Assembly (NCBI RefSeq): GCF_030272615.1
Contig: NC_081415.1
Coordinates: forward strand, 234,925,303-234,989,302
Reading direction: 5' to 3'
DNA: 64,000 bases
Source: Cryptomeria japonica
Lineage: Eukaryota > Streptophyta > Pinopsida > Cupressales > Cupressaceae
Shown here piece by piece: positions 33,991 to 45,573 of this stretch; within the stretch, counting starts at the first letter, position 1, and the number at the start of each line of letters is the position of its first letter. The position numbers were made by a program, and so were the translations under genes. The notes beneath the pieces are model-generated. The model made no database searches and had not been told where the DNA came from. It saw only the letters and a program-made list of their open reading frames with translations.

Positions 33991-35081
33991 TGAAGAGAGG
34001 AAAACAGATTAGAAGGTTAAATGATCAAAACATAACAAAATAAACCTGCAAAATGCTAAAATAGAATGAAAAGACCAATTTACCTTGCTATTTTACCTTC
34101 TCCTTCAGATTGAGCTTGATGAAGTGAAGGCGCCCCTTGACAATGCTCCACTTGATGTGCTCCTTTGATTGCTGGATGTGGATGGCTCTCCAATGATGTG
34201 CACAACATGAAATGGATTTCAGGAGGATGATAAGGATGAAAATGATGAAGCTACCAAGATGATTTCTTGGGCTCAAAAGGGCAGCATAAGCTTAGTGGAT
34301 TTCAAGATGTTCAAATGAAAGGATGAAGCCCTTTATTTATAGGAAGATGAAAGAAAAATGGATGGCTAGGATGAATTCGAGATGAAGGGCTAAGATTTAC
34401 TTGTGAGCTCACACAAGCTCCAAGAGAGGGTGTGGAGACCAAGAAATATGTCTTAAAGACATTTCGTATCTCCACACTCCACAAGGTGCATTGGAGGAAT
34501 TAAAAATTCTCCCAAAAAGGATATTATGGGGATTGGAGGAATAAAAAATTCCTTGAGAGAGGGGATACCTAGAGGAATGTGAGATTTCAAAAATCTTACA
34601 TTCACCTAGGAAAAGATTATTTAAAAGCAAGGAGTTGACTTTGTGGCTAATAATGCTGATTAGCCATTAACAATTCATTAGGAGAGGATTAGAGGAAGTG
34701 TTAGGTGGGATTAGGATAATTTGACTAGGAGAGAGAATGAGTGGAGGGAATAAAAAATTAAAAGAATAATGTTAAGTGAGTTTAGGGAGTTTCTAGAAGA
34801 ATTTATTAGGTTAATGATGAATTAAGAAGATGATTTGTAGGAATCATGTAGGTTAACTAATTAATTGAAATTAATTAGCTAAGAGGAAGATTTGTGAGGA
34901 TTTGATTTTTTTTAGAAGAATAAAGAAAGGGATTGATTTATTAAATAAATCAATCCCATGCTATAGTGACAATATTAATTATATTTAATTAATATTGAGG
35001 AGAATTTGAATTAACATAATTAATTAATTAATTATATGAGGCATTAAAAATAATTAAAATAATTATTTTTAAGTGTCTACA
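33991..35081 (-). mobile_element. Solo LTR (Gypsy type)
   Basis: 1091 bases flanked by AGTTG on both sides (33986-33990 and 35082-35086). On the minus strand it begins TGTAGACACTTAAAAATAAT, like the other Gypsy LTRs here, and has a TATA box (TATAAATA, 34334-34341) in the right orientation. No internal region remains, so it is the product of LTR-LTR recombination, inserted in copy B. Confidence 0.9.
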
Positions 35082-35350
35082 AGTTGTAATGTATGTAGAT
35101 GCCAAATTTTGTATATAAAACTATCAATGAGTTGTAATGTGCATATCTAGATACTAAATTTTGTATAAAAAAATAACAATGAGTTGTAATGTGCATATCT
35201 AGATGCTAATTTTTGTACAAAAAAACAACGAGTTGTAATTTGCATATTTAGATACAAAATTTTGTAAATATAAATAGTAATGAGCTTGATCGTTTATATT
35301 AGATGCCAAATTTTATATATGAAAGTGTCCATGGAGCTGAATTGCAAATT
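35082..35350 (+). repeat. About 50-bp tandem repeats, copy B
   Basis: Five or so units beginning AGTTGTAATGTGCATATCTA and continuing TACTAAATTTTGTATA, spaced 45-55 bases. They match the repeats beside the transposase gene of copy A (17640-17830, inverted). Confidence 0.82.
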
Positions 35351-35539
35351 TTGAGAGCCCAAATTTGTACCATTTGATTATAAATACATTTGTAATAAAC
35401 TCATACCATTTGATTATAAATTTGTACTATTTGATTATAAATAACTGTGTCAACTTGCAAATGGGTATTTGAATATGCAATTTTTTTCCAAGTGTTTTGG
35501 GAAAGTTTTGGGTTATTGTTGAATTACCGGATTTGAAGG
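35351..35539 (+). other. AT-rich join between repeats and satellite
   Basis: Contains a local duplication of CATTTGATTATAAAT (35376, 35407 and nearby). No gene. Confidence 0.5.
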
Positions 35540-38365
35540 GCTAGTAGCAATAGTCCAAAACCAAGAGAGGCCCTTTTAGGAATGACAAAATGACCCCATA
35601 GGTTCAAACAGATCTTCCATAAGTGCCACGGTCTCTGAGTTACGCGACGTCAAAGTTTGACCATTTTTTCCACTTTGAGCGCTCAAGGGAAAACATCGCT
35701 ATGAGGTGGCTTAGAACGATCAAACATCTTGGGGAGTGAGACAAGGGAATACCTAGCATAAAACCAACCACCCAGACATGTTCACATTGACAGTTTGTTC
35801 CCACGATGAGCAGAACGAAAGATGCACTATTTTGCCACCTCTCACTGATGGTTTTTGATGTGACAAAAAAAATCTCACCACAAGAAAAAGGAATCGAGTT
35901 GTCCAAAAATGAGAGAGGATTTTTTAGGAAGAAACAACATGAACCCATAGGTTCAACGAAATAATCCATAAGTGCCATAGTCTCTGAGTTACATGACGTC
36001 AAAGTTTGACTGTTTTTCCACTTTGAGCGCTCAAGGGAAAACGTCGCTACGAGGTGGCTCAGAACGATTGGGCGTCTTAGGGAGCAAGACAAGGGTACAC
36101 CTAGTGTAACAATGAGCACCCAAACATGCTCGCATTGATGGTTCATTCCCATGACAAGCAGAACAAAAGATGCACTATTTTGCCACCTCTCACTGACAAT
36201 TTTTTACGGTTTTTGGTGCGACAAAAAAAGTCTCACCACAAGAAAATGGAATTTATTTGTTCAAAACCAAGAGGATTTTTTAGGAAAAAAGAACAAAACT
36301 TCATAGGTTAAAAAAGATCATCCATAAGTTCCATGGTCTCTGAGTTATATGATGTCAAAGTTTGACCATTTTTCCACATTGAGCGCTCAAGGGAAAACGT
36401 CGCTACAATGTGGCTAAGAATGATTAGACGTCTTGGGGAGCGAGACAAGGGCACACCTAGTGTAAACCCAACCACTTGAACATGCTCACACTAACGGTTC
36501 ATTCCCATGAAGACTAGAATGAAAGACGCACTATTTTTCCACCTCTCACTGACAGTTCGTTCCCACGACGAGCAGAACAAAAGAGGCACTATTTTGCCAT
36601 CTCTCAATGATGGTTTTTGATGCGACAGAAAAAATATCACCACAAGAAAATGGAATCAATTTTTCTGAAACTGAGAGAGGATTTTTTAGGCAGCGATAAC
36701 ACAACCCCATAGGTTCAAAAAGATCGTCCATAAGTTCCATGGTCTCCAAGTTACGTGACATCAAAGTTTGACCAATTTTTCCACTTTGAGCGCTCAAGGG
36801 AAAATGTGACTATGAGGTGGCTCGAAATAATTGGATGAATTAGGGAGTGAGAAAAGGGCATACCTAGTGTAAAATCAACCCCTTAGATGTGCTCGTGCTA
36901 ATGGTTCATTCCCATGATGAGCATAACAAAAGATGCACTATTTTGCCACCTCTCACTGACAGTTTTTTACAGTTTTTGATGCGACAGAAAAAATATCAGC
37001 ACAAGAAAATGGAATCGAGTTGTCCAAAATTGAGAGACCCTTTTAGGCAGTGACAACACAACCCTGTAGGTTCAAATGAATCATCCATAAGTGCCATCGT
37101 ATATGAGTTACGCAACGCCAAAGTTTGACCATTTTTTCCACTTTGAGCACTCCAGGGAAAACGTTGCTACGAGGTGGCTCAGAATAATTAGACGTCTTGG
37201 TGAGCAAGACAAGGGCACACCTAACGTAAACCTAACCACTCAGATGTGCTCATGCTGATGGTTCATTTCCATAACGAGCAGAACAAAAGATGCACTATTT
37301 TGCCACCTCTCATTGACGGTTTTGTATGCAACAAAAAAAATCTCACCACAAGGAAATGGAATCGAGTTGTCCAAAACTGAGAGAGGCCCTTTTAGGAAAT
37401 GAAAACATGACCCCATAGGTTCAAATGGATCATCCATAAGTGCCATGGTCTCTGAGTTACGCGATGTCAAAATTTGACCATTTTCTCCACTTTGAGCACT
37501 CAAGGGAAAACATCGTTATAAAGTGGCTTGGAACGATCAGACATCTTGAGGAGCAAGACAAGGGAACACATAGTGTAAAAATGACCATTTGGACGTGTTG
37601 CACTGATGGTTCATTCCCACGACGAGCATAATGAAAGATGCACTATTTTGCCACCTCTCACTGACGGTTTTTATGCAACAAAAAAAATATCACCACAAGA
37701 AAATAGAATTGAGTTATCCGAAACCAAGAGAGGCCCTTTTAGGCAATGACAAAATGACCCCATAGGTTGAAATGAATCATCCATAAGTGCCATAGTCTCT
37801 GAGTTACGCAATGTCAAAGTTTGACTATTTTTTCCACTTTGAGCGCTCAAGGGAAAACATCGCTACAAGGTGGCTCCGAATAATCAAACATCTTGGCAAG
37901 CAAGACAAGGGCACATCTAGCATAAAAAAAACCACCTGGATGTGCTTGCACTGACGGTTCGTTCCCACGACAAACGAAACAAAAGATGCACTATTTTGCC
38001 GCCTCTCACTAACAGTTTTTTATGCGACAGAAAAAATATCACCACAAGAAAACGGAATTGAGTTGTCTGAAACTGAGAGAGGCTTTTTTAGGAAGGAAAA
38101 AAACAATCCCATAAGTTAACATGGATCATCTATAAGTGCCACGGTCTCCGAGTTACACGATGTCAAAGTTTGACCCTTTTTTCCACTTGGAGTGCTCAAG
38201 GGAAAATGTCGCTACGAGGTGGCTCTGAAAGATCAGACATCTTGGGGAGAGAGATAAGGGAACACCTAGCATAAACATGACCACTCGGATGCACTCATGC
38301 TAACGGTTTGTTCCCATGATGAGCATAACGAAAATGCACTATTTTGCCACCTCTCATTTCTGATT
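35540..38365 (+). repeat. Satellite array of about 350-bp units, copy B
   Basis: Eight units. The landmark TCTCTGAGTTACGCGACGTC or a variant recurs near 35632, 35988, 36340, 36748, 37102, 37450, 37796 and 38146; spacing is 345-356 except one of about 405 where part of a unit is duplicated (36540-36600). Other landmarks: GAGCGCTCAAGGGAAAAC, GCACTATTTTGCCACCTCTC, AGAAAATGGAATCGAGTTG. Open frames of up to 170 codons in this array follow the repeat period and are not genes. Confidence 0.92.
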
Positions 38366-39068
38366 TTTTACGAAAGAAGAGATGATTGGTTTGATTTGAT
38401 GTTAAAATGATTGCTTCAACTCTTATTTTATAGGTGATTTGGATGAATAGATGCATCTCTTACCCTAAGGATGACTTGTTATGGAATAAAATTTAAATGA
38501 AAACCTTACAACCTAAGCCGACTCGTCCTTAGATAAATTTCAAATCTGCTCTGTACGCTCAAATCTTGTCTTACTTGGTTCTTGAAATGATGAACTTTGC
38601 TCCATAAGTATGATTTTATGAAATAATAACTTCACTCCAATCTCTTCATGCACGAAGGACTCAAAGAAAATTCACTCAATCAAAATACACAATATCAACA
38701 TTACCAGTCTTGGTACTTGGGTATACACAATATGACTAATAGATAGTTTAAAAATATACGCCATATGAGTTACAAGTAATGAACAAATTGGATCACATTT
38801 CATTAGCAAATAACTATGTTTCAAGAATATCAAGTTTCACATATATCAATGAACAAATTGGATCGAACATCAAGTTTCATATATATCAAAATGAACAATA
38901 ATTGTGTACATATCAAAAAATGGCATAGATGCCAAATCAATAATAGTTACAAAAATGTGGCATGTGCCATGTCTGTCGAAGTTGATATATACATATACAA
39001 ATGTCGAATATATAAAAAAAAATGGTCCTTCAATGACCAAAATTATAACTATATGTCTCTATTAGTAT
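38366..39068. other. Spacer between satellite and ORF2, copy B
   Basis: AT-rich with local repeats (GAACAAATTGGATC at 38783 and 38850). The part at 38930-39000 matches copy A after its ORF2 stop. No gene. Confidence 0.6.
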
Positions 39069-41963
39069 CTATGACTGTGACAGATCATCAAAATTGAGCC
39101 TCTTCAAAGCAGTACATGGCTCTGCAAGTGGCTGCACAAGGACAATTCAAATGTCAAATCAGATAGATTTTCTCAATATAACATCAAAATAACTAAATAT
39201 TGAACTCTAAATTGTTTGAAGTTGAAATGTTGATTACCTCATCTCTGTCTTCTGCAATTGGGTGAGGCTAAGGATCCATTGGATTTCCTGAAGGGGGTTG
39301 TAACTAGTAAAACAATATTAATACATGTTAATAACATATATGTCAAATAACACATAATAACTAAAAATGAAGAGACTAAAAATCTAAAGCATACCGGAGC
39401 CTCAAATGGATGTGTTGTGGTCATAGGAGGCAAAGTCACAGATGAATTAGTTACGACCATTTCCTATATCCATGGTAAGTGATCCAAAAGGAGTTAACTA
39501 GAGGGTTTCAACTCCATTGTGCATTTAGTAAAAAGGAGTTGATCTAAGACAAACATACCTTTTCCCTTGGTCATGTTGGGTCCCATAATATACGTGTAGG
39601 ACTTCTACCAAAATGGAATGGTTGAATAACAATAGGAAGTTTGGAAGGGGCTTGTAATAGGTACAATTATACAAGTTAATAACCCAAAGTTGTTGACATA
39701 CTAGATAAAACAAATATTTTTAACATATGTAGAACAAATGCACACCGAAGCCTCACATAGTTCTGTTGTAACCTTAGGAGGCCTAGTCGAATCTGATGCA
39801 GCTATTACCATTTCCTATATGAAAAATGATAACATATGATAGAGACATAAAAGGAATTAGTTATTTCGAACAAGAAAGAATGCAATCCAAAGTGAATATG
39901 AAGATATCACCTCTTCCCTCTACTGAACCTCATCAACATCAGGTGCATTCATTAATTTCGTAAACCCCATATGTTTTTGTATATAGACCAAATAAATTAA
40001 GTGCATTTATCAATATCTACATATACATGTTTAATCATAATACATGTCAACAAATGAATTTAAATTGTACTAAATTACCTTATGTCATTTGGGTGTCCGA
40101 GAGGATATCTTTTTCTGCCTCGGAGTGCTAGAGGATGGCTTTCTCACATGAGATGTCCTTGAGGTAGGTGGGGTAAAATAACAGATAAAGTTAACATCAG
40201 GGAAAAGAGCATGCATTTAATATATCACTTAAGTCAAAAATATCTAAATTTAAATGGTAACGCATAGCTATCTTGGCCAAACTCAATGGCCAAAAGCATA
40301 ATATCATCAAGTTGGGACATCTTAGCCACTGATAAGCCCTATAAAACACCAAGTAATGATACATATAATTAACAAAATATATTTTGAAACCAATGTAGTA
40401 TTATATTTTTAACAAATTTACAAATCTTTACCTTTGGTGACGAAACTACTCGTGACCATGGAGTCGACTGAAAAGTATGTGGTGTACTCCCACCACCTAC
40501 TGCACCCTGCAATGCATTTTATTTATACGTTACTTTAAATTATTTTAAAAATAAAAATTCATTTCTTTTTATAAGATTTAGTCACTTAATTGATAACATG
40601 TCATAAACAGAATTAAACGTACCTGTGTCTGATAGAGAGGGTACAACATATTAATCAATTCATCGGTGAGGGCCACATCCTCTGTAGTGGAAGCATGACA
40701 TCTCTTGTAACATGTAAATGAATGAGATGTCAAACCATCCTCGTTTGTGTCAGTGTCTACACTAGAACATACACCCTGGCAGGTGGGGCACATATACTGA
40801 ATTGGTTGGCTCATGCCAAATGATGCATGAGGTGCTGCTAATGAAGGAGGTGTCGCTGATGGAGGAGGTGCTGCTGATGAAGGAGGTGTCACTGATGAAG
40901 GAGGTGTTGCTAATGAAGGAGGTGTCACCGATGAAGGAGGTACCGCAGGTGCTGGTACATCCTCTGCTCTGACCAACTGTGTGTGATGTTGAACAATGAC
41001 ATCAGTCAATGATGCAACTGCCTAAAGAGTCTGTAATTCCATAGACTCCTTCAAGGATATAGGGACAGTGACATGAACCATGGGTTTAGGAGTTGTATGC
41101 CTCCTATGTTGTGGCTCTACCACCCTATGGGCCCTAGATCTATCCTATGCAGAGCCTCTCCCTCTACCCTGAAATTGTGGAATGTCAAATTAATTCGGCT
41201 TCTCACCGAGGATAAACTCACAATACAACTTTCTCAACAAATATAGAGGCACCTCCAAATTATTACAATTTGGTTGGTCAAAGACCATATACCACCTATC
41301 CCAAAAAGCTTCTTTCATCCTAGCATGAATACACCAATGTATAGGAAACCAAGTCGTATTATTTCTTGGTTATTATAGGGAATAGGATCAGTGAAAAGAG
41401 CACAAATGTCAGCTTTACCTATGCCCTTTTTTTTTCACTTGATCATATGATAACCCATCCGCATAAATTTTTTGACATTTATCCCTCCATGAACCCCATT
41501 TCGTAAACTCCCTAGATACCTCATTTGCACTATTAGCCATTGTTTCTAGTGTTCTAGCAAGGGTTGAGTGATGCTCAAGCCTAGATGACCTCAACCTATT
41601 CACCAATATAGAAATTTGGGCACTATTTTGTGTAAGGCGATTGATGAGATCCTCTTGTGTGGCATCTACATGATCTAATGGAGGATGTGGAGGGTTTTGG
41701 GGTGGCAGTGGTTGTTGAGGAGCAACATTGTGAGGATTTTGAGGGTTTTCTTGTTGCTCATGTGCAATGTTTACAGGGTTTGCTTGTGTTTCTTGTGCAA
41801 GAGGAGGTTATTGCTATCTATTTCATTTTTGGGGATTGCTTGAATAATCTGACATCAAATTAATAAAAAAAAAACTTAAATCAATTAAAAAACCCTACTT
41901 TAATTAAAATACAAACAAAAATAATCAAATCAATCAAATCTTATTTGTTCGACGAGGTGCCAT
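39069..41963 (-). pseudogene. Second transposon gene (ORF2), copy B, multi-exon
   Basis: Function unknown; homologue of 12369-14955. It starts MAPRRTN at 41963; an AT-rich first intron ends near 41851 with CAG. The next exon is Pro/Gln/Asn-rich (QQPLPPQNPPHPPLDH), then LINRLTQNSAQISILVNRLR and RLEHHSTLARTLETMANSAN, a long amphipathic helix, and REFTKWGSWRDKCQKIYADG. Next come WCIHARMKEAFWDRWYMVFD and NCNNLEVPLYLLRKLYCEF, a repeated Pro/Ser/Thr-Pro segment (VTPPSLATPPSS, 40830-40950) and short exons ending ALKRLNFDDLSQS with TAG at 39069-39071. Stops and frame changes are present. Conservation of the exon plan between copies shows it was once a real gene of the element. Confidence 0.62.
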
Positions 41964-42310
41964 TGTTGAAAATTTCTCTCAATGTTGGGAAAATAAAACA
42001 TAATTGCAAACCTGTGCGAGTTCTATGTTTTTTTGGCTTTCCCTTGCTATTGTTCCATGAGTTTTGGCATTAAAAATGGCCAAAACCTGCGGCTTACACA
42101 AAAAAATAATGTTTCTCAAAACCCATACGAGTTTTGAGAAACTTTTAATTTTTTTATTAAAAAACAAAATGTTCCTCAAAACCCGTACGAGTGAGGAACT
42201 TTTTGTTTTTTAAATTGTTTTTGGCTAGGCTTGGTGTTACCAAGCTTAGCACATTTTTGAATTTTTAGAAACCGCACAGGTTATGAAAAATTTGGTTTTT
42301 TTTTGGCATG
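41964..42310 (-). other. Subterminal region, copy B right end
   Basis: Contains repeated motifs CAAAACCCATACGAGTTTTG (42117) and CAAAACCCGTACGAGTGAGG (42177), also CCTGTGCGAGTTC (42012) and CCGCACAGGTTATG (42274). They are variants of the CCCGTACGGG motif found near the other ends; likely binding sites for element proteins (inference). Confidence 0.6.
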
Positions 42311-42348
42311 TGGCCACTTTTCTGTTCACCATCTTGGTGCACTTACCC
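42311..42348 (-). repeat. Right terminal inverted repeat of copy B
   Basis: Inward on the minus strand: GGGTAAGTGCACCAAGATGG, then TGAACAGAAAAGTGGCCACA. Best preserved of the four ends, together with copy A right end. Confidence 0.8.
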
Positions 42349-43385
42349 TAGTACTACTCCTATCTTAGTGCTTATGTCTATCACATAGCACTGCATCCTA
42401 GTATATATGTTCATCACATAGCACTGCATCCTATTTAGAGGCCCTTCTTGAGTGTATCCTCTCAACAGCTTATCCACTTGGCGACGTATGTTCATAATAG
42501 AATTGTCAAGTCTAGCCTATATCTCAGTTTGTCTTCTCTAGGGCACCTGCTTGAGTGTATCCTCTTAGCAACTTATCTAATCGACAATGTATGTTCATCA
42601 CAAAAATTCCAACTTGTTCCCACTTAGACAAAAACACATTTTTACAATGCAAACGTGGTTTTTATTAACCTAAATGTGTTTTTCTGCCCTAAACAATCCT
42701 AAACATCATAGGCACATAATTATTCTACATAAATGCATATTTGTGACACATATGTGTTTTCTTAACATAGACGTGTCCTTACTGAACATAAACGTGATTA
42801 CATTCATAAACATGACCATACTTGACCTAAACATAACTATCCATCCTAGACGTGTCTGGCACTGACCTAGACGTGTTTCTATTTCAAAACACCAATTTTG
42901 CATTTTTTTTTATCTACTCTAAAATGCATTAATGACAGCAATAAATGCAATAACATACAAAGAGGCTTTGTGGTACTCACTGGCTTACCCATGTCGTTTG
43001 GTCTCTGATATCACCAGACTTGATTGAACTTGTTAACTCTATCCATCATCGCTGACTTATCTAAGTTGTCTCTTTGCACTCTAATCTCTTAGGTGTGTGG
43101 ATGAAAATGAGGAAATTTTCCTTGTGTCCTTACCTTATAGGCTACTTAACCTTAATAATCTCTCGTGTCAATTTTCTTCCAAGTGTCAACCTCTTCTTCC
43201 TGCGTGACCTTGTCACCCTATCTTGTTAGTTCCTTTCTAGTCTTTCTTTCTTATCGAGAGATTGTTTGCAACCCTTTTAGTCTATTCATCCAATCTCTTG
43301 AGGGGGCATATCATTCCTATCATGGAGCAACTTTCTATCAATTTATCTTATCTTCTTTGAGCCAACGCGACAAGCTGCACTGTCT
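42349..43385 (+). other. Gypsy pre-LTR spacer, no gene seen
   Basis: Non-coding. It starts with a short imperfect duplication (CATCACATAGCACTGCATCC near 42370 and 42411) and includes several ACGTG-like repeats (42650-42880). It ends at a polypurine tract, so it is probably the last part of the left Gypsy element beyond the DNA transposon insertions. Confidence 0.5.
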
Positions 43386-43400
43386 CAAAGAGGGGCAACA
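43386..43400 (+). promoter_or_regulatory. Gypsy polypurine tract
   Basis: CAAAGAGGGGCAACA directly before an LTR start. The right Gypsy element has CAAAGAGGGGCAAAA before its LTR (55390-55404, minus), and TTCTTTGA lies at a similar distance upstream in both. Confidence 0.8.
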
Positions 43401-45063
43401 TGTCGACATCTAAAATTGTCCTATCTAATTAAATAAATATTTTATTTATTTAATTATTTTATCCTACGTCTTATATTAATTAAATAAATAATTAATTCAT
43501 TAATCATCTTCTAAGCCTTTCCTCATTTAAATAAATAATTTTATTTATTTGAATTGTCCTTTTCCTTCGGAATGAAAACTCGTCGATTCTTCCTGTACAT
43601 TGGCGGTGGTCTACATGGCATGTGATTGAATGAAGATATAGTGAGATAAAGGAGGATAGATGTTTATAAAAATGAAAGATTTTGGGGATTTTTGGGTCTT
43701 TAAAAAGCATGCTCGCTTGAATCACAGAGATCGAATATGGGATAAGGTGGAAAGTTCTAGAAAGAAAGCACATTATTTATGAACCAGAGTGGGAATGTCT
43801 TTGTATTCTTGGCTTGGGTAGAGACAAAGACTGAGTTGGAGATGGAACATTTTGGCAATATCGGTTGTTTTAACTGTGATGAGACACTAGGAGGCCATCT
43901 TAGGAACCTATTTGCAACAGAGGATTGGTGGGCATTGCACTAACCTTTGATTGGAATTGGTGTGATGCATAGATTTATGAAGCGGTTATAATGTCTCTGG
44001 TGGATATCATAGAATCTAGGGAGAGATCTGTGGAAATACTCAATGGTTTTGTAAGAAGTGCAAATGGGGATCACATAGCCAATGATGCACTGTGTTCAAT
44101 GGCAATCTTGCACCATTCATGAGGCTCACAAATTCTATTGAGTGGTGGTTCTCCGAGCAAGCCACTACTACTGTGATCAATGTGGGAGAGTTTTCTGCTA
44201 TTATTCTGCAAGCCATGTGAGGATATTAGTGCTATATGTTGTTTTCCTATTATAGTCTATAACTGTGTTAGTATAATCAGGGCGGTAGTTTGTTAGTATA
44301 ACTGTGTAGTATTATTAGGGTGGTGATTCTATTGGCTGGCATTTTGGAAGCATACTTATTTGTAATATTGTTTGTTTTTAATATAAGGAGCTATCCCCAT
44401 TAAAGATAGCACTTACCATTAAAAAAAATAAAAAATTGCCCTGTTCCTAAATTAAATAAATATTTTATTTATTTAATTGATCCCACTTCCTCTATTAATT
44501 AAATAAATCTTTAATTATTTAAATAATTCATTAGCCTTTTCTACCCATGACACATGTCATTCATCTCTTAATCATTCTCTTACCTACCCCTTATTCATTT
44601 TTATATTTCCTCTACCTACCCTTTAATCCCAACCAAACATTTATCTTTGTAACACCTCTTAATCTTATCCTTCCATTTCTTACAATGTCTTCTATATAAG
44701 AGGATGTTTCCTTCATTATCAACCCTAATTGTCTAATTGTCTAATAGTCTAATCGATCTTATGCAATCGAGCCTTCTTGTGATCAAGCTATCAACCACAT
44801 TTTTTTATCTTTGTTGAGCTCTTGTGCACACATAGAATCTGAGAGAATATATCAAACAAGATCAATGGAGATAGGAAGAAATGGAGATTGAAACCCTACT
44901 AGACATGTGAATGGTATATTTGGTTTATTTTGTTTATTTGTGTGGTCTTAAGTATCTTCATTTGTGTATGGGGGATTGCTTTCATTGTTAGGCTAGGGTT
45001 TTATGGTTGGATCCTTGTTAGTATTTTAATATTGTTGTTTCACTATCCATTTTCACCATATAC
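43401..45063 (+). repeat. Gypsy 3' LTR, interrupted by a LINE-like insert
   Basis: It begins TGTCGACATCTAAAATTGTC, then (AATTAAATAAAT)-rich U3. After the LINE-like insert (about 43561-44431) comes a second U3-like AT-rich stretch, a TATA box (TATATAA, 44693-44699) and a transcribed-type region. The right end is uncertain; CCATATACA near 45060 is a candidate. The doubled U3-like stretch may mean two related LTRs rather than one. Confidence 0.5.
43561..44431 (+). mobile_element. LINE-like 3' fragment with poly(A)-type tail
   Basis: About 870 bases without LTR features, ending TAAGGAGCTATCCCCATTAA then AGATAGCACTTACCATT and an A-rich tail (about 44420-44440). That ending resembles the 3' end of plant L1-type LINEs, where the inserted 3' part is commonly 5'-truncated. 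No intact reverse transcriptase is present. Boundaries are approximate and no clear target duplication was found. Confidence 0.4.
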
Positions 45064-45573
45064 AAACATTATATGACCTATTTAACAATGCACCAATATT
45101 TGATGAGGATTCACTGCTATATTAAAGAAATTAAATAAAAAAACTAAACTAATTCATATAGAAATCAATTTACTTCAAAAATATAATGCCTATAATGACA
45201 TTAGTCTAGTCAATAGAAATGGTAATTCAATATTTCTTATTAAATTCATACAAAATTTATGTGTTAGATGAGATATGTGCTCTGTTTTATAGAACGCTAG
45301 TTTGCAATGAGCGATTGTGGTATTAGTGTGCATAGATGATCTATGTAATTTAAATATAGATTTTTGATATTTTGGATACCATCTTAGATGTTTTGGAAAC
45401 TATATTAGAGAAAAGATGCGGTCTATGTCAAGTGGAGGTTCTTTGTATTTTTAGCCAACAACATGGAAAGTGAAGCTATCTTCTTTACTTAAGAACAACT
45501 CATAATTATGAGTATGATTCTTGTGATGATTATACGTAACTATTTTTGGACACAAAAATATAATTACTCTTAC
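45064..45573 (+). repeat. Host-type DNA with first unit of a broken tandem repeat
   Basis: The last about 140 bases (45431-45568) match 47601-47740, for example TTACTTAAGAACAACTCA and TAACTATTTTTGG. No gene. Confidence 0.6.

Larger units (their letters stand above)
22680..42348 (+). mobile_element. Large DNA transposon, copy B (with nested insertions)
   Basis: The left end begins GGTAAGTGCACAAATATGAT. The right end, read inward on the minus strand, begins GGGTAAGTGCACCAAGATGG. It contains, left to right: subterminal DNA (interrupted by a Copia element 23301-29902), CT-rich tract, transposase gene (plus), solo LTR (33991-35081), about 50-bp repeats, satellite of about 350-bp units, second gene (minus), subterminal DNA. 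Removing the two insertions leaves about 12.0 kb, against 10.5 kb for copy A; the surplus is mostly extra satellite units. It lies head to head with copy A. No clear target duplication is visible. Confidence 0.78.

Noticed and set aside
35640-36152. 170-codon minus-strand frame and similar ones to 37503
   Set aside because: They repeat with the satellite period and change with each unit; they are shadows of the tandem repeat.
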